Assembly (NCBI GenBank): GCA_024291935.2
Contig: CM044312.1
Span: forward strand, 44,217,001 to 44,281,000
Source: Okapia johnstoni
Taxonomy: Eukaryota; Chordata; Mammalia; Artiodactyla; Giraffidae
Direction: 5' to 3'
Length of the DNA: 64,000 nt
Shown here: one piece after another, positions 22,150-34,283 of the stretch
Position numbering within the stretch: position 1 is the stretch's first letter
Layout of the letters: each line of letters opens with the position of its first letter
Notes under the pieces: model-generated
What the model saw: the letters and a program-made list of their open reading frames with translations, nothing else
Database searches by the model: none
What the model was told of the DNA's origin: nothing
Program-made: the position numbers and the translations under genes

Positions 22150-22865
22150 TTTTTAAAGCAATGTACTAATATCCAATAAACTCATGAAAAGATGGCTGAC
22201 TTTTTACTAATCAAGGAAACGCAATTTAAAAATTACAAGACACCATTAAACATCCAACAGAATGACTAAAGTGAAAAAGACAGAAAATATTAGGTGTGGT
22301 TGGAGATCAACAAGAATTCTCATAAACCATTGAAGGAAAATGGTATGACCATTTTGGAAAACTGGGGGAAACAACTAAAGCCACACATATGTCAATGCTG
22401 TGACCCAGAAATTCTGCTCCTCAATATATGTTCTATTAAAAACAATATATTGTTCACAAAAAGCTGTGTACAAAAATGTTGGCAGTGGCATTAATTATAA
22501 CAGCATTAAATGAGAAAAAACTAAATATTTATCAATAGCTGAATAAATAATGGTATTCATACAATGGAATTCTAACAGAAATGGGAATGAACAAACTATA
22601 CAATTTCATCTCACAGACCCAATGGATCTACATAAACATAAAAAGCAGCAAAGGTAATCGGATGGTGTTAAAAATCAGGAGACCCTTGTGAAGTAGGAAT
22701 GGGGACTGGGGACCACATGAGGAGGCTTCAAAGGAGACAGTAATAATCTCAGTTTGATTACACAGATGTGTTCATTTTGTGAAAACTCATTAAATGATAC
22801 AGTTGTACTTTGTATGCTTTTCTGCACGGATGTTACACTTCAATAAAAAGTTTACCTAAAATAAA
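22150..22865 (+). mobile_element. L1M 3' portion
   Basis: ORF2 C-terminal landmarks are 'caaggaaacgcaatttaaaa', 'ggaaaatggtatgacc', 'gacccagaaattctgctcc' and 'tgaataaataatggtattcatacaatggaat'. The 3' UTR ends 'cacttcaataaaaag'. All frames are broken. Confidence 0.85.
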
Positions 22866-24680
22866 AGCAACAGGCTAAACTTCCAAAAGGGGATATATTC
22901 CTTTCAAAGTACCTTTCAGGAATAAATGTCATGGTGACTGTTAGCCATTTTTGCAAACCCAACTGACCTGCACTGGTTTGACCCCAGAGCCTACTATCAA
23001 AAAGAGATCCAGAAAAAGAAGTTTTCTATTTCTAAAACATTGCAGGAGCCACAAATGGTATTCAGAATGGTTTGATTAAGGGGGAAAAATGAGGTGACCT
23101 GAGGTGAGCCATTGGGAATAAGCAATGATTACAGAAAAAGATGAAAAGAAACAAAACCTCCTTAAAATGGCACCAAAATAACAATTACTCTTAAATAAGC
23201 CTTCTGTTGAGCGACTTAGGGAAAAAAAAACCCAACTATTTATTCAGCGCAGATATGTGTCTCAGCACCCAGCTTCCCTCCCAATATTATTTTAAAACAC
23301 TGCACAAGAGACAAAAGAGAGCACCATGGGAGCAGTAATTAATGGCAAATGCAGGTGTCTGAATAGAGGGGAACCGAGGGGAATGAAACACAGATCCTTC
23401 CACCTCATTAGTCTTCTAAAAATACTCCCATAACACAAAGGCATGCCCTGCTTATGCAGTATATAAATGAATGAGAAACCTAGTCAAAATCGTTTCTGTG
23501 AGTCTTGACCATGGCCTGGATACAAATACTTTGGAGATTTAAAAAAGGAAAAGAAAAATTGATGGCACTGACCTAGTCGAGCAGTGATTCAAATAAATAC
23601 AGACACGGACAAAATAAAATCAATGTATAGTAAATTCAATTATCAGTGTCAGTGGAGACAGATTTTTAAAAAGCTTTTCTATTTGACTGTGCAATATAGA
23701 AATAGCTGACACTCCAGGGCTGATGAGCAGACCCGAACACTTATTCTTTTCTGAACCTGGCATTAATTCATTTTTAATTTGATCTCGATTGGACTCAAGA
23801 AGAAGGCAAAGGGAAAAGATCAGAAGTCAAGGCAAACACCAGAGAAAGAGATGACTTTGCAGCCAACTTTCAACTTGCTGTTAAAGGACGTACCGAAAAG
23901 ACAATTAACTGAAATTCAATGATAACTCATCACAGTTCATGTTAGTCAAGGTAAAAACTGGTTTTGCACAAAAACATCACCAACTAGGCAGCTCCTTGGA
24001 AAAGAAACAAGAAAAGAAGGTGGGATGCTGTCAAGGTTTTAAATATAGCTCTTGATTTTATCTTGTCCACCTTCAGGTAAAGGTGCTAATAAGCAGTGAA
24101 GTTTACAGAAGGCAAGTAGCAAGAAGGAAAACAAGCAAGAGATTTGAATAATCAAACTTTCAAGTAAGTTTGTTTAAATCTGGAACTAATAATTCTTGGC
24201 TCATGCAATGATTAAAAAGATCTCTCCCCTTATAGAGGGTAGGATTAGAATTAACCACTAATGATCTGAGTTAGCAATGACATCAAGGGAAAAAGAAAAG
24301 ATTAGAAGTTACTTCCTTTTCCTTAATATTGCAAAGCCAATTTATTACAGATGTCTATGCTGTTCATTCAGCCAGAACCAAACTTAACACTGACCTGGTT
24401 AAACAGGTTTAAAGAGAGAATCACCATCAGCTAGCCATCCCCTGAATTAGACTTGAAATTAGCAATAGGAACAGCACGAAGAGCATTTGCTGAGGGCCTA
24501 ACTGGCAATTCAGGTGACTAGGAAGGACTAGAAGGTCTCTCTAGAAGGAACTCACAGTCCAATAAACAAATGAGTAGCTTGGGAAGGGGCTAAGTAAACA
24601 AACCTGTGGATAGCATCAGAGCTGAGCATTTATTCATTCATCAAGCATTTACCTTGAGTTTCATAACACTGCAAAAGACA
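22866..24680. other. Long repeat-free block
   Basis: About 1.8 kb without a recognised interspersed repeat. It contains homeodomain-like TAATTA and TTAATT motifs (for example near 23335 and 23762) and several retained CpGs at about 23240-23900. No splice or codon signal stands out. It is a candidate for conserved regulatory sequence within the proposed intron. Confidence 0.4.
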
Positions 24681-24689
24681 GACATCCAT

Positions 24690-25145
24690 TATTTTTGTTT
24701 GTCCATCCAACTCATACTTCTGATACCAGCACCTCATTCTTCAATGAGAAAGAGGAAACATCCCTTCCCCTGATTCCACAGGGAATACCTGACCCACACC
24801 TGGCCATGACAGTCCTGCTAACTCTGGTCCCAGTAACCAGTTCAGGTTAGGGGCAACTCTATCTGCAGAATAGAGCTGTTTACCATGTAGGAAATAAGCC
24901 CTCAGCTCTTGATGTATTCACATGGAGGAAGTTGGCTTGAGAATGAAGCCAGATGAAAACAGGCTAGGAAATGGCAACAAATAAGGCCCTGATGACATGA
25001 TTTGAGCCCCTAGATGCAGCCATGCCTGAAGTTAGCATTACTCTTGGACTTTTTAGCTATACATAAGCTAATAAACTTTCTCTTAAATTGTCCCTAAATT
25101 GGGTGGGTTTCTGTTGCTTGAAAACAAAATGTCCTAGTACATCAT
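24690..25145 (+). repeat. Old LTR-like repeat, family unknown
   Basis: The right part 'aagctaataaactttctctt' then 'ttgggtgggtttctgttgcttgaaaac' resembles the polyadenylation and U5 end of an ancient LTR. 'gatgcagccatgcctgaagttag' just before fits the same class. The left boundary is unclear. Confidence 0.4.
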
Positions 25146-25381
25146 TACTGACTTATTATTCCTTTAAATCCCTTTATAGAAATAATTCTTCAGCTAGATC
25201 ACCTACTGCGAATTATTTTAAAAAATTAAAAATATCTTTTTTGAAGGGGAACATTCTGAAAAATTAATATGAAATAAGTCTGTCAACATTACTCTTTGCA
25301 TCTCAGGAAACTTTTGATGACAGAACTATTTCCTCCCACAAAGAAAAATAAGCTTTTTGATGTAACTGATTATTCACAGCT
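25146..25381. other. No recognised feature
   Basis: Short AT-rich stretch without repeat or exon signal. Confidence 0.3.
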
Positions 25382-25394
25382 AGATCCCAGTATT

Positions 25395-25664
25395 CGGAGA
25401 AGGCAGTGGCACCCCACTCCAGTACTCTTGCCTGGAAAATCCCATGGATGGAGGAGCCTGGTAGGCTGCAGTCCATGGGGTCGCTAAGAGTCGGACACAA
25501 CTCAGTGACTTCACTTTCACTTTTCACTTTCATGCATTGGAGAAGGAAATGGCAACCCACTCCAGTGTTCTTGCCTGGGGAATCCCAGGGATGGCGGAGC
25601 CTGCTGGGCTGCCATCTATGGGGTTGCACAGAGTCGGACACGACTGAGGTGACTTAGCAGTAGC
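25395..25664 (+). mobile_element. BOV-A2 SINE (dimer), full length
   Basis: Two BOV-A units in tandem (25395-25510 and about 25538-25664) are joined by a linker with 'cactttcacttttcactttc'. The TSD AGATCC(C/T)AGTATT lies at 25382-25394 and 25665-25677, with one mismatch. Confidence 0.95.
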
Positions 25665-25677
25665 AGATCCTAGTATT

Positions 25678-26199
25678 AGGTTGTCTGAGCCTTTAGAACA
25701 CCAAAAACCTGTCTGTTCAGCTCCATCTATGTGGATGCAAGGAGCTCACAGAATGAAGTAAAATTTGATGGTTTTGCTGCTTGAATTCACTTCTTTCTGA
25801 CTCCCCCAGGGAAAGAAAGAGAATCCAAAGGAAGAGTGTGAACTTGACACCCCTCTTTTTGCCCCTACTTCCCCACAAAACAGAGGCCAGTTGTGGACAG
25901 AGCTTAGTTGCAAACTGCTGATGGTAGCAGACACATTCTGTGGTCTGTTACTTGTTCACCCAAAAACCCATTCTGATGGGAAAACAGACTGGCTGAGGCC
26001 CTCTCAACAAGGAATCTGGCCAGTACCCTTTGCCCCTCTTTGCTGATCTTTGTCCTGAGTAGACAGTAGCACATTCAGGTGGGTTCAATCTGATTGCCTA
26101 CACCTAAGGATGCAGGGGTCGGAGCGGAGGAGGGGGAAGTATGCTGACTCAGGTTCTGAATGTAGAATGCGCCAGCAGAGAATGATAGAAAAGGCCTAG
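25678..26199. other. Single-copy sequence, no recognised feature
   Basis: No repeat or exon that I can support. Confidence 0.3.
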
Positions 26200-26350
26200 A
26201 ACTAGAAGTTCAGAGGGCTCGGATCTGGTGCTGGTCCTGCCACCAGCTATATGTGACTCCAAGTAGCCATTTCACCTTTCAAGGTGCTGGTTGCCTTATT
26301 TGAAACTGATGGGTGGAAATGGATCTGTGTTCTTTGACTGTGGGTGGTGT
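26200..26350 (+). repeat. MIR fragment
   Basis: 'ggtcctgccaccagctatatgtgactcc' and 'tttcacctttcaaggtgctgg' match the central MIR core ('ctctgccacttactagctgtgtgac', 'acctctctgtgcctcag'). Confidence 0.6.
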
Positions 26351-26429
26351 CTAGGGTGGAGAGTAAAGGCAATTTAGTGGATCAAGACTAACATTAAAAA
26401 CTTGATTCTAGAGCTGACAGGAATTACAA

Positions 26430-28145
26430 AAGATGAATCTAGGGCATCCTATAGTCCCAGAAAGAACATGCTCAAAAAAAAAAAAAAATCGACAACGATG
26501 GGCTTATGACAAAGGGCCATGGGAGCCAACCTAAAGGACTCCTACTGGTCAAAGTTTCAGCAATGTGAGCACTAAAATGAAGTACTATAAGTATCCATGA
26601 ATTCATACTGATACAACCAGAGATCAAATTGCCAACATTCGTTGGATCATGGAGAAAGCAAGGGAGTTCCAGAGAAACATCTACTTTGCTTCATTGACTA
26701 TGCTAAAGCCTTTGACTGTGTGGATCACAATAAACTGTGGAAATTCTTAAAGAGATGGGAATATCAGACCACCTGACCTATTTCCTGAGAAACCTGTATG
26801 CAGGTCAAGAAGCAACAGTTAGAACTGGACATGGAACAATGGACTGGTTCAATGGACTGGGAAAGGACTATGACAAGGCTGTATATTGTCACCCTGCTTA
26901 TTTAACTTATATGCAGAGTACATCATGTGAAATGCTGGGATGGATGAAGCACAAGCTGTAATCAAGATTGCTAGGAGAAATATTGGCAACCTCAGATATG
27001 CAGATGATACCATTCTAATGGAGTAAAGTGAAGATGAACTAAAAGTCCTCTTGATGAGGGTGAAAGAGGAGAATAAAAAAGGTGGCTTAAAACTCAACAT
27101 TCAAAAAATGAAGATCATGGCATCTGGCCCCATCACTTCATGGCAAATAGTTGGGGGAAAAGTGGAAACAGTGGCAGGTTTTATTTTCCTGGGTTCCAAA
27201 ATCACAGCAGACAGTGACCACAGCCCTGAAATTAAGACGCTTGCTCCTTGGAAGGAAAACTATGACCAACCTAGACAGCATATTAAAAAGCAGAGACATA
27301 ATTTTGCCGACAAAGTCCATATAGTCAAAGCTATGGCTTTTCCAGTAGTCATGTACAGATGTGAGAGTTGGACCATAAAGAAGGCTGAGCTCCAAAGAAT
27401 TGATGCTTTCAAACTGTGGTGCTGGCGAAGATTCTTGAGAGTCCTTTGGACTGCAAGGAGAGCAAATCAGTCAATCCTAAAGGAAATCAACCTTGTATAT
27501 TCATTGGAAAGACTGAAGCTGAAGCTCCTATATTTCGGTCACCTGATGTGAAGAGCCAACTCATCGGAAAAGACCCTGATGCTGGGAAAGATTAAAGGCA
27601 GGAGGAGAAGGGGGTGACAAAGGATGAGGTGGTTAGATAGCATCACTGACTCAATGGACGTGAATTTGAGCCAACTCTGGGATAGTGAAGGACAGGGAAG
27701 GCTGGTGTGCCACAGTCCATGGGGGCCACAAGAAGCTGGACACAACTTAGTAACTGAACAACAAGCAATCATGAGAAAAAACATTAGACAAATCCCAATC
27801 AAGGGACATTCTACAAAATGCTTGACAGATATGCCTTGAAACTGTCAAGGTCATCAAAAACAAGGAAAGTCTAAGAAACTGTAACAGCCAAGAGGAGCTG
27901 AATGAGACATGAGATGAAACACAGTGTGGAACCCTGGATGAGATTCTGGAATAGAAGAGGGATATTAGGTAAAAACTAGGAGAACCTGGACAAAGTTTAG
28001 AGTTTAGTTAATAATAATGTATTAGTATCGGTTCATTAATTGTGACCAATGTACCTTACTAATATAACATAGTAATAACAGGGGAAGCAGTGTGGGACAC
28101 ATGAGAACAGCTTCCTGTGAATATAAAACTATTCTCAAATGAAAT
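26430..28145 (+). mobile_element. L1M 3' end split by BovB copy C
   Basis: The left half is 26430-26619 and includes an A tract at 26475-26489. The right half is 27757-28145, with 'caatcatgagaaaaaacattagacaaatccc', 'gtcaaggtcatcaaaaacaagg' and 'gtttagttaataataatg'. The two halves are consecutive parts of one L1M 3' UTR, so BovB landed inside it. Confidence 0.75.
26620..27756 (+). mobile_element. BovB LINE, 5'-truncated (copy C)
   Basis: It starts in the RT domain ('agatcaaattgccaacattcg') and runs to the 3' tail 'cttagtaactgaacaacaa'. The translation shows 'DYAKAFDCVDHNKLW' and an intact YADD (about 26997-27008). Stops and frameshifts are frequent, for example the TAA in 'atggagtaaagtg' (27018-27030). 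It is clearly older than copies F-H. No clean TSD was found. Confidence 0.92.
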
Positions 28146-28224
28146 GCTGTTTGTCATGTTGGGGGTGATTAGAACAAACTTTGCTATCAGAGCAGATGAT
28201 TGCTAAGCTTTCACTAACAACACA

Positions 28225-28425
28225 GAAGGAACATTAAAGCTACACTAAGAAAACCTAGATGCAAAGCTCTGCCACTTGCCCTCTGGGTAAGTCACTCATC
28301 TTACCCGAGGTCCTCAGTCTGATTTACAACAAGGTAATACCCATCCTGCTCCCTCATGGGGTTGTTTTATTGTGAGAAGCAAAGTATATTAAAGTAATTG
28401 GCAAATGTGAAAATGCTATTTAAAA
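28225..28425 (+). repeat. MIR element
   Basis: Core 'aaagctctgccacttgccctctgggtaagtcactcatc', then 'cctcatggggttgttttattgtgagaag' and 'aagtaattggcaaatgtgaaaatgc'. This is one of the better preserved MIRs in the window. Confidence 0.7.
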
Positions 28426-28533
28426 TATGGGGCTTATGATAAACTAATGAGAACCAGAATTCTGCAGTTCCTCCCCAAATAAGAGTGGACTCAGGGTGGG
28501 TTGAGAGTGAGTCCTCTGCCTGCTGCACCAATG

Positions 28534-28700
28534 CCTGGGTTTTCAAAGGGGTCCCTGGACCAGTGGCATCAGCATCACCTGAGAACGTGTTTGAAATGCA
28601 GACTCTCAGATCCCACCACACATGCACTAAATCAGAAACTCTGCAGTGAGGCCCAGCAGTTAATATGCCCCATAGGTCACTGTGGTGCTGCTGGAGTTTA
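28534..28700 (+). mobile_element. MER5A-like hAT-Charlie element
   Basis: 'gggtccctggaccagtggcatcagcatcacctgagaac', 'gaaatgcagactctcag' and 'tcagaaactctgcagtgaggcccagcag' match MER5A in order. Confidence 0.75.
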
Positions 28701-29347
28701 GATCCCAGAGAAACAGATGTATAACTGTGCATCCCCTCCTGCTGGCTTTCTGATCAACTAGCAGTCATGTAGCTCTCATCTCCTCCAGAACTCCCTTCAC
28801 ATCTACTGACACTTGGCTAATTCTCACACAACTCCTTCGGGGGTGTAGGGAGGGAACAGTACTATCCACAGGAATGCAGAGAAATCCATGACATGCTAGA
28901 CTTCAGCATGAGTCAACTAGCTAGAGCAAGACCCAAGAACATGGTTATTTTGCTCAACTCATCCGTGAAGTTCTTAGCAATGAAGGATAATCAGGGCACA
29001 TCTCTGGACTACACACCACACATTTTACAGAGACCCAAATTCCAACATCCTGCCCTCTGGTTCCTGGCATTGGTCAGACAAAGGTGTCAATCTGTGTGTC
29101 AAAAAAGGCAGCTATCTTATGTAAACACCCATCTGCATACACCCATGAAAATTAGACCTTTTGATGCCAGAGAACAAAAGAGGCTTCTCAGCCCTTCATC
29201 AGGGAACAAATGATGCAGAATGGAAAGTAACAAGCCAACTGGAATGCTATGTTGGCCATGAGATCAAAGCCTAGAGAAACAGGAATTACAAGTCAGGAGT
29301 ACGGTGCATTAGCAGACTGTCATGAAGTCCATGCAGTTGTTCTTCTG
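28701..29347. other. Single-copy sequence, no recognised feature
   Basis: A plus-strand open frame (28893-29213) shows no domain. It has no splice context and is not called. Confidence 0.3.
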
Positions 29348-29357
29348 ACATGTTTTA

Positions 29358-30332
29358 GTTCAGTTCAGTCACTCAGTCGTGTCTGACTCTTTGTGACCCC
29401 ATGAACTGCAGCACGCCAGGCCTCCCTGTCCATCACCAACTCCTGGAGTCCACCCAAACCCATGGCCATCGAGTCAATGATGCCATCTAACCATCTCATC
29501 CTCTGTTGTCCCCTTCTCTTCCTGCCCTCAATCTTTCCCAGCATCAGGGTCTTTTCAAATGAGTCAGCTCTTCGCATCAGGTGGCCAAAGGATTGGAGTT
29601 TCAGCTTCAACATCAGTCCTTCCAATGAACACCCAGGACTGATCTCCTTTAGAATGGACTGGTTGGATCTCCTTGCAGTCCAAGGGACTCTCAAGAGTCT
29701 TCTCCAACACCACAGTTCAAAAGCATCAATTCTTTGGTGTTTAGCTTTCCTTATAGTCCAACTTTCACATCCATTCATGACTACTGGAAAAACCATAGCC
29801 TTGACTAGACGGACCTTTGTTGGCAAAGTAATGTCTCTGCTTTTTAATATGCTGTCTAGGTTGGTCATAACTTTCCTTCCAAGGAGTAAGCGTCTTTTAA
29901 TTTCATGGCTGCAATCACCATCTGCAGTAATTTTGGAGCCCAGAAAAATAAAGTCAGCCACTGTTTCCACTGTTTCCCCATCTATTTACCATGAAGTGAT
30001 GGGATCGGATGCCACAATCTTAGTTTTCTGAATGGTGAGCTTTAAGTCAACTTTTTCACTCTCCTCTTTCACTTTCATCAAGAGGCTCTTTAGTTCTTCT
30101 TCACTTTCTGCCATAAGGGTGGTGTCATCCGCGTATCTGAGGCTATTGATATTTCTCCCAGCAATCTTGATTCCAGCTTGTGCTTCCTCCAGCCCAGCGT
30201 TTCTCATGATGTATTCTGCATATAAGTTAAATAAGCAGGGTGACAATATACAGCCTTGATGTACTCTTTTTCCTATTTGGAACTAGTCTGTTGTTCCATG
30301 TCCAGTCCTAACTGTTGCTTCCTGACCTGCAT
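29358..30332 (-). mobile_element. BovB LINE, 5'-truncated (copy D)
   Basis: Minus-orientation copy from the 'gttcagttcagtcactcag' tail to the RT region. It is cut after the reverse complement of 'atgcaggtcaggaag'. The TSD ACATGTTTTAG (29348-29358) matches ACATGTTTAG (30333-30342) with one indel. Confidence 0.95.
29365..30332 (-). pseudogene. BovB RT C-terminal ORF, nearly intact
   Basis: Reading right to left, the frame contains 'GCILSPCLFNLYAEYIMRN', the catalytic 'LRYADDTTLM' and the C-terminal '[19 protein letters not shown]'. It ends with 'MRWLDG' and '[13 protein letters not shown]'. Only two stops break about 320 codons: TGG to TAG in the 'TTDWFQ' motif near 30286, and GAA to TAA after 'ITSW' near 29986. 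The endonuclease and RT N-terminus are missing, so it is not functional. Confidence 0.88.
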
Positions 30333-30342
30333 ACATGTTTAG

Positions 30343-30623
30343 GCCACAACTATTTTCCTTTTCCTATCTGACAGCTCACTATTGGTATTATCCCTGATGA
30401 CAAACATATAACAAACAAGATAACACTGAGATAAAGAAAGACTGAGTTCAAAACCGAATTAGGGTGAAAATTGTATACCGTTTCTACACGTACAAGGTAA
30501 AAGAACTACTGAAACAAACACAGTGTCTCTCTAAATAACAGAGGCCAGATTCATATGTGTCTTGTGAGACAGGAATATTAATTCTTAGCACATCATAAAT
30601 AAATTGTATACATAACAATATAT
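30343..30623. other. No recognised feature
   Basis: Unique AT-rich sequence between BovB and Bov-tA. Confidence 0.3.
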
Positions 30624-30832
30624 ATGTGTTAGTCGCTCAGTAGTGTCCGACTCTTTGCAACCCCATGGACTATAACCCGCAATATTCCTCTGTCCATGGA
30701 ATTCTCCAGGAAAGAATACTGGAGTGAGTTGCCATTCCGTTCTCCAGGGGATCTTCCTGACCCAGGAATCAAACCCGGGGTCTCCTGCACTGCAGGCAGA
30801 TTCTTTACCATTTGAGCTACAAGGGAAGCCCC
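30624..30832 (-). mobile_element. Bov-tA SINE, full length
   Basis: BovB-derived body 'gttagtcgctcagtagtgtcc' to 'gttctccaggggatcttcc'. The tRNA-like head ends 'ctttaccatttgagctacaagggaagccc'. Confidence 0.93.
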
Positions 30833-31545
30833 AAAATACATGTCAACAAATAATCATTCCTTCATTAACCTCCACTTTCCTTATTCTGCAATCACAGTCA
30901 TCTGGAAAATATAGCCTCCATCCCATAATTTATTGAAAGATTAAAAAAAAAGATAAGCAATACACCACCACAGAGGCAAACGCAGCTTGAGTCAGAAAAC
31001 TAACTGAGAGTGAAGTGGCACTAGATGTCACAGTTCCTGGGCCGACACCCTGTACTCACAGGCCATCTCCCTGATCTGTCTCAAAGTTTGATGGGAATTC
31101 TCCCTGGCTCCTATCCTCCCCACCATTGCACGCACAGTGGCATACAACATTTGGTTGTTGTATGTGACCACCAGTCACACTGATGAAGTACATTCCGTAG
31201 CTCACACACTTTCGGTGGGTCTGCAACTGCCCACCTCTCCCTCCATTTGACCTTAAAAATCTTTCCACATTAAAAGGTCTCCAGGGTATGCTCTATTAAC
31301 ATCCCTCCCAGGAGCTCTCTCCTGGTTTATTCTTTGGAATTATCCCTCTCCCCTATTCACAAGCAATCTTGGAAATAATACCCACCCCCATGGAGTGGTT
31401 AGGAGAATTATATCAAGTTATTTTTTCTCAGAAAGGATTGAGCATATTGGTTCACTTTTTATAGACAATCCATTAAAGAAATCTGCTATGAATATCATTA
31501 TAAGGTCCTCCGACTTTTGTGACTACCTACCTCTTGTTTGACATT
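30833..31545. other. Single-copy sequence
   Basis: A perfect 9-base hairpin lies at 31141-31164 (see findings). A MIR-like scrap is possible at 31368-31425. No exon signal. Confidence 0.35.
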
Positions 31546-32060
31546 CCTCAAGGTATCACATGCATCCCCCTTCCTCTCCTGGGACCTGCCCAAAACACTG
31601 GACAGGTTGGGCCTCCCTTAGAAACCTCAACTGTCCTAATTTCAACTAAACTGCTGACTCCCAGGAGTGATCCTCAGTTTTGCCCTCTCTTCTGAGTTAT
31701 CTGCTGAGCATCACTGATATCACCCGTATACTTTAACCTCAGCATGTTTAAAACCAAAAGCATCCTTTTGCCCTAAGACCTATTCATTTATATCCTTCCA
31801 TAGTAGTCAATGGTGCCTTAAATAATAGTCACATAGGCCTGAAACTCTATAGTTACTTTTTGGCTTGTTTCATATGTTTACTGCAGAATAAGTAACTCCT
31901 TTACCTGGAACAAAATTTCAAAGATGCAATTTAAATCTCACATCTGTCCTTTTATCTCCCATCTCCTTTCCTTGGGGAATCTGATGTTACCCACTTCTTG
32001 TTTAGCCTTCAAGAGATATTTTATATCCATGATACACAGAGGGTACTAGTAAATGTTTAT
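31546..32060 (+). repeat. Probable L2 fragment
   Basis: 'aacctcagcatgtttaaaaccaaaagcatcc' corresponds to the L2 ORF block 'caacatgtccaaaactgaactc'. 'aatagtcacataggcctgaaactc' is also compatible. Highly diverged. Confidence 0.45.
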
Positions 32061-32249
32061 CAACCAGCTCTCTGGAAAAACAAAAACAAATGAAAACCCT
32101 GATTTGGTTCCTTTGCCGACTTCCATACTGTAAATACTCCCACCTTGGCCAGTTTCAAATGACCACTGAACACTGCAAAGTCACTGACCAAGGAGTTGGG
32201 GAGAGATATACACAATTGGTTCTCACAAGCTGGTGCCAGCTGGCTTCAG

Positions 32250-33275
32250 CCCACCCTTCCTCCACTCCCCTTTATGAATATGTGTACATATGTATAAATA
32301 TGTACATGTTTACATACATAAAATATAACATATATATTAGGTGTGAATATGTTTTTACTCACACGGAATTATCCCATACATACTTTGGAATATATTATAT
32401 GTAAGCCACAAACCTATGTATTCTACACTTGGCTTTTTTTTTTTAACTTAACAATACCCTTGAGATTGTTACAAATCGGTAGATGTAAAGCTGCCTCATT
32501 TTTAACTGCTCCATTATTCATTAACCAGTTCCTACTAATGAACTATTAGGTTATTTGCAATCTTTTTATTCAAACAGTGTTGCAATAAATAACTTTGCAT
32601 GTATATCATTGTGCACATTTACTTATCAGTAGGATTAAATTCACAGAACTGTTATGGCTGATTTAAAGGGTGCATGTGTTTGCAGTTTTGATAAGATACT
32701 TCCAAGGGCTCCACACAGAGCTTGGAACAATTTACACTTCCATCCATCATAAATACTTGTTTCCTCAAACCTCTGGCAACAGTGTTACCAGTTGTTGTTA
32801 CATTTGCCAGTCTGATAGGTTAAAAAATAGCATCTTGTTTCTCTTCTTATGAGTAAGGTTGAAGTTTTCACATACTTAAGAGTCATTTGTAGGCAGGTTT
32901 CTAAACCATTTGTTCAAATTTTTTGCCTCTAGAGCAACTGCCCTTTCTTTTATTGTAATTCTTTATATATTAATGGAATTAGATCTTTGTGACATGAATT
33001 GCAATTATTTTCCAAATTAATTGCCTTTTGACAGTTAAAAAAAATGCTCTGCAAAAATCACATGTAGTCAAGAGAATCAATCTTTTGTTTTATAGCTTCT
33101 GGATTTTGTGTCCTATCTTGAAAAGCTTTTTTATCTCATTATTAAAATCATATTCTATTTTTTTCCTAGTTGTTTTAATGTTAAAGTTTGATCTACGTGG
33201 AATTTATTTTTGATGGAAGGAGTGATGTAAGGCTCCAACTTTATTTTTCACCTGATTGTACCAACACCATTTATT
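32250..33275 (-). mobile_element. L1M 3' UTR and end of ORF2 region
   Basis: Landmarks in reverse orientation: 'cttggctttttttttttaacttaac', 'attggttatttgcaatc'-type sequence, 'gcaataaataactttgcatg' and 'tttatttttgatggaaggagtgatg'. All are typical of old L1M elements. No usable frame remains. Confidence 0.75.
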
Positions 33276-33294
33276 ATCTCACATAGAATCATCC

Positions 33295-34270
33295 TTGCCT
33301 TCTCCCTCAACCCTGGTCCTTAATCCCCTATTTCCAGGAGCTGTCATTCTAACTTGCCAATACTTCTCTGTTGTCTGTCCTTTCTTCTCCCACTGTGACC
33401 AACCTATTTCGGGTCTCATCGTGCTTGTACTCCCAGCCTCTGATCATCTCTATCACCACTAGGATTTTTCTCTAAAATAGCTCCCACCACATCACCTTCT
33501 TGTTGACTGTCCACAGAATGAAGTCCAAGCCCTTACTACAGGATTCGGTGTCCACTCCATTTGGGCCCCGACCTACCTCTCCATTCTCATGTTCATTCAC
33601 TTTCCCCATTTAAAACAGTCCTTCTGATCAAACTGGAGGGTTCATCATTCCTTAAAATGCTACACTTCGACTGAAACAAGTGAATGTATATAGCAAAACA
33701 GAAACACTCACAGATACAGAAAACAAACTAGTGGATATTAGTGGGGAGATGGAAGCATGGAGGGGCAAGATATGGGTATGGGATTAAGATGGACAAGCTA
33801 CTATGTATAAAATAGATAAGCAACAAGCGTATATTGTACAGCACAGGGAATTATAGCCATCATTTTGTAATAACTTTAAAAGGAGTATAATCTATAAAAA
33901 GACTGGATCATGTTGTACACTTGAAACTAACATAATACTATAAATAAACTATACTTCAGTTTCTTAAAAAAAAAATGGCTACACCTTGGCTCATCCTGCA
34001 TTTTCTGCCTGGAGTGTCTTGCCCATCTAGCATTCCTTTGTCTCAATCCTACACATCCTTCAAGGCTTGGTTCAGATGCTCCCTTCCCTGCAGAAGCATC
34101 TCCTGTGGCCTCTCTGGGCTCAAACCACATCTCAACATGTTGTTTACAGCGAGTGTTACACCTCTCCTTGTCTTTCACATTGTGTGTTTGTAACTCTCCC
34201 CCACAAACATTCCTTGAGAGCAGGGGCTAAGGCTAATCAATTATTATACATAGTAGTTTTCAATAAAATG
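33295..34270 (+). repeat. L2 element split by an L1 3' end
   Basis: The left half, 33295-33659, has 'cagaatgaagtccaagcccttac' and 'ctctccattctcatgttc'. The right half, 33977-34270, has 'ctggagtgtcttgcccatc', 'catccttcaaggcttggttcagatgctcccttccctgcagaagc' and 'ttccttgagagcaggggc'. In order they follow the L2 consensus, and the L1 lies between them. Confidence 0.65.
33660..33976 (+). mobile_element. Artiodactyl L1 3' end inserted in L2
   Basis: 'actcacagatacagaaaacaaactagtgg', 'taaaatagataagcaacaagcg', 'cagcacagggaattatagcc' and 'cacttgaaactaacataatac'. It ends in an A tract at 33965-33974. Confidence 0.88.
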
Positions 34271-34283
34271 AGAATGTCTTAGC

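Noticed and set aside
28893..29213. 106-codon plus-strand open frame
   Set aside because: No similarity to a known family and no transcript signals.
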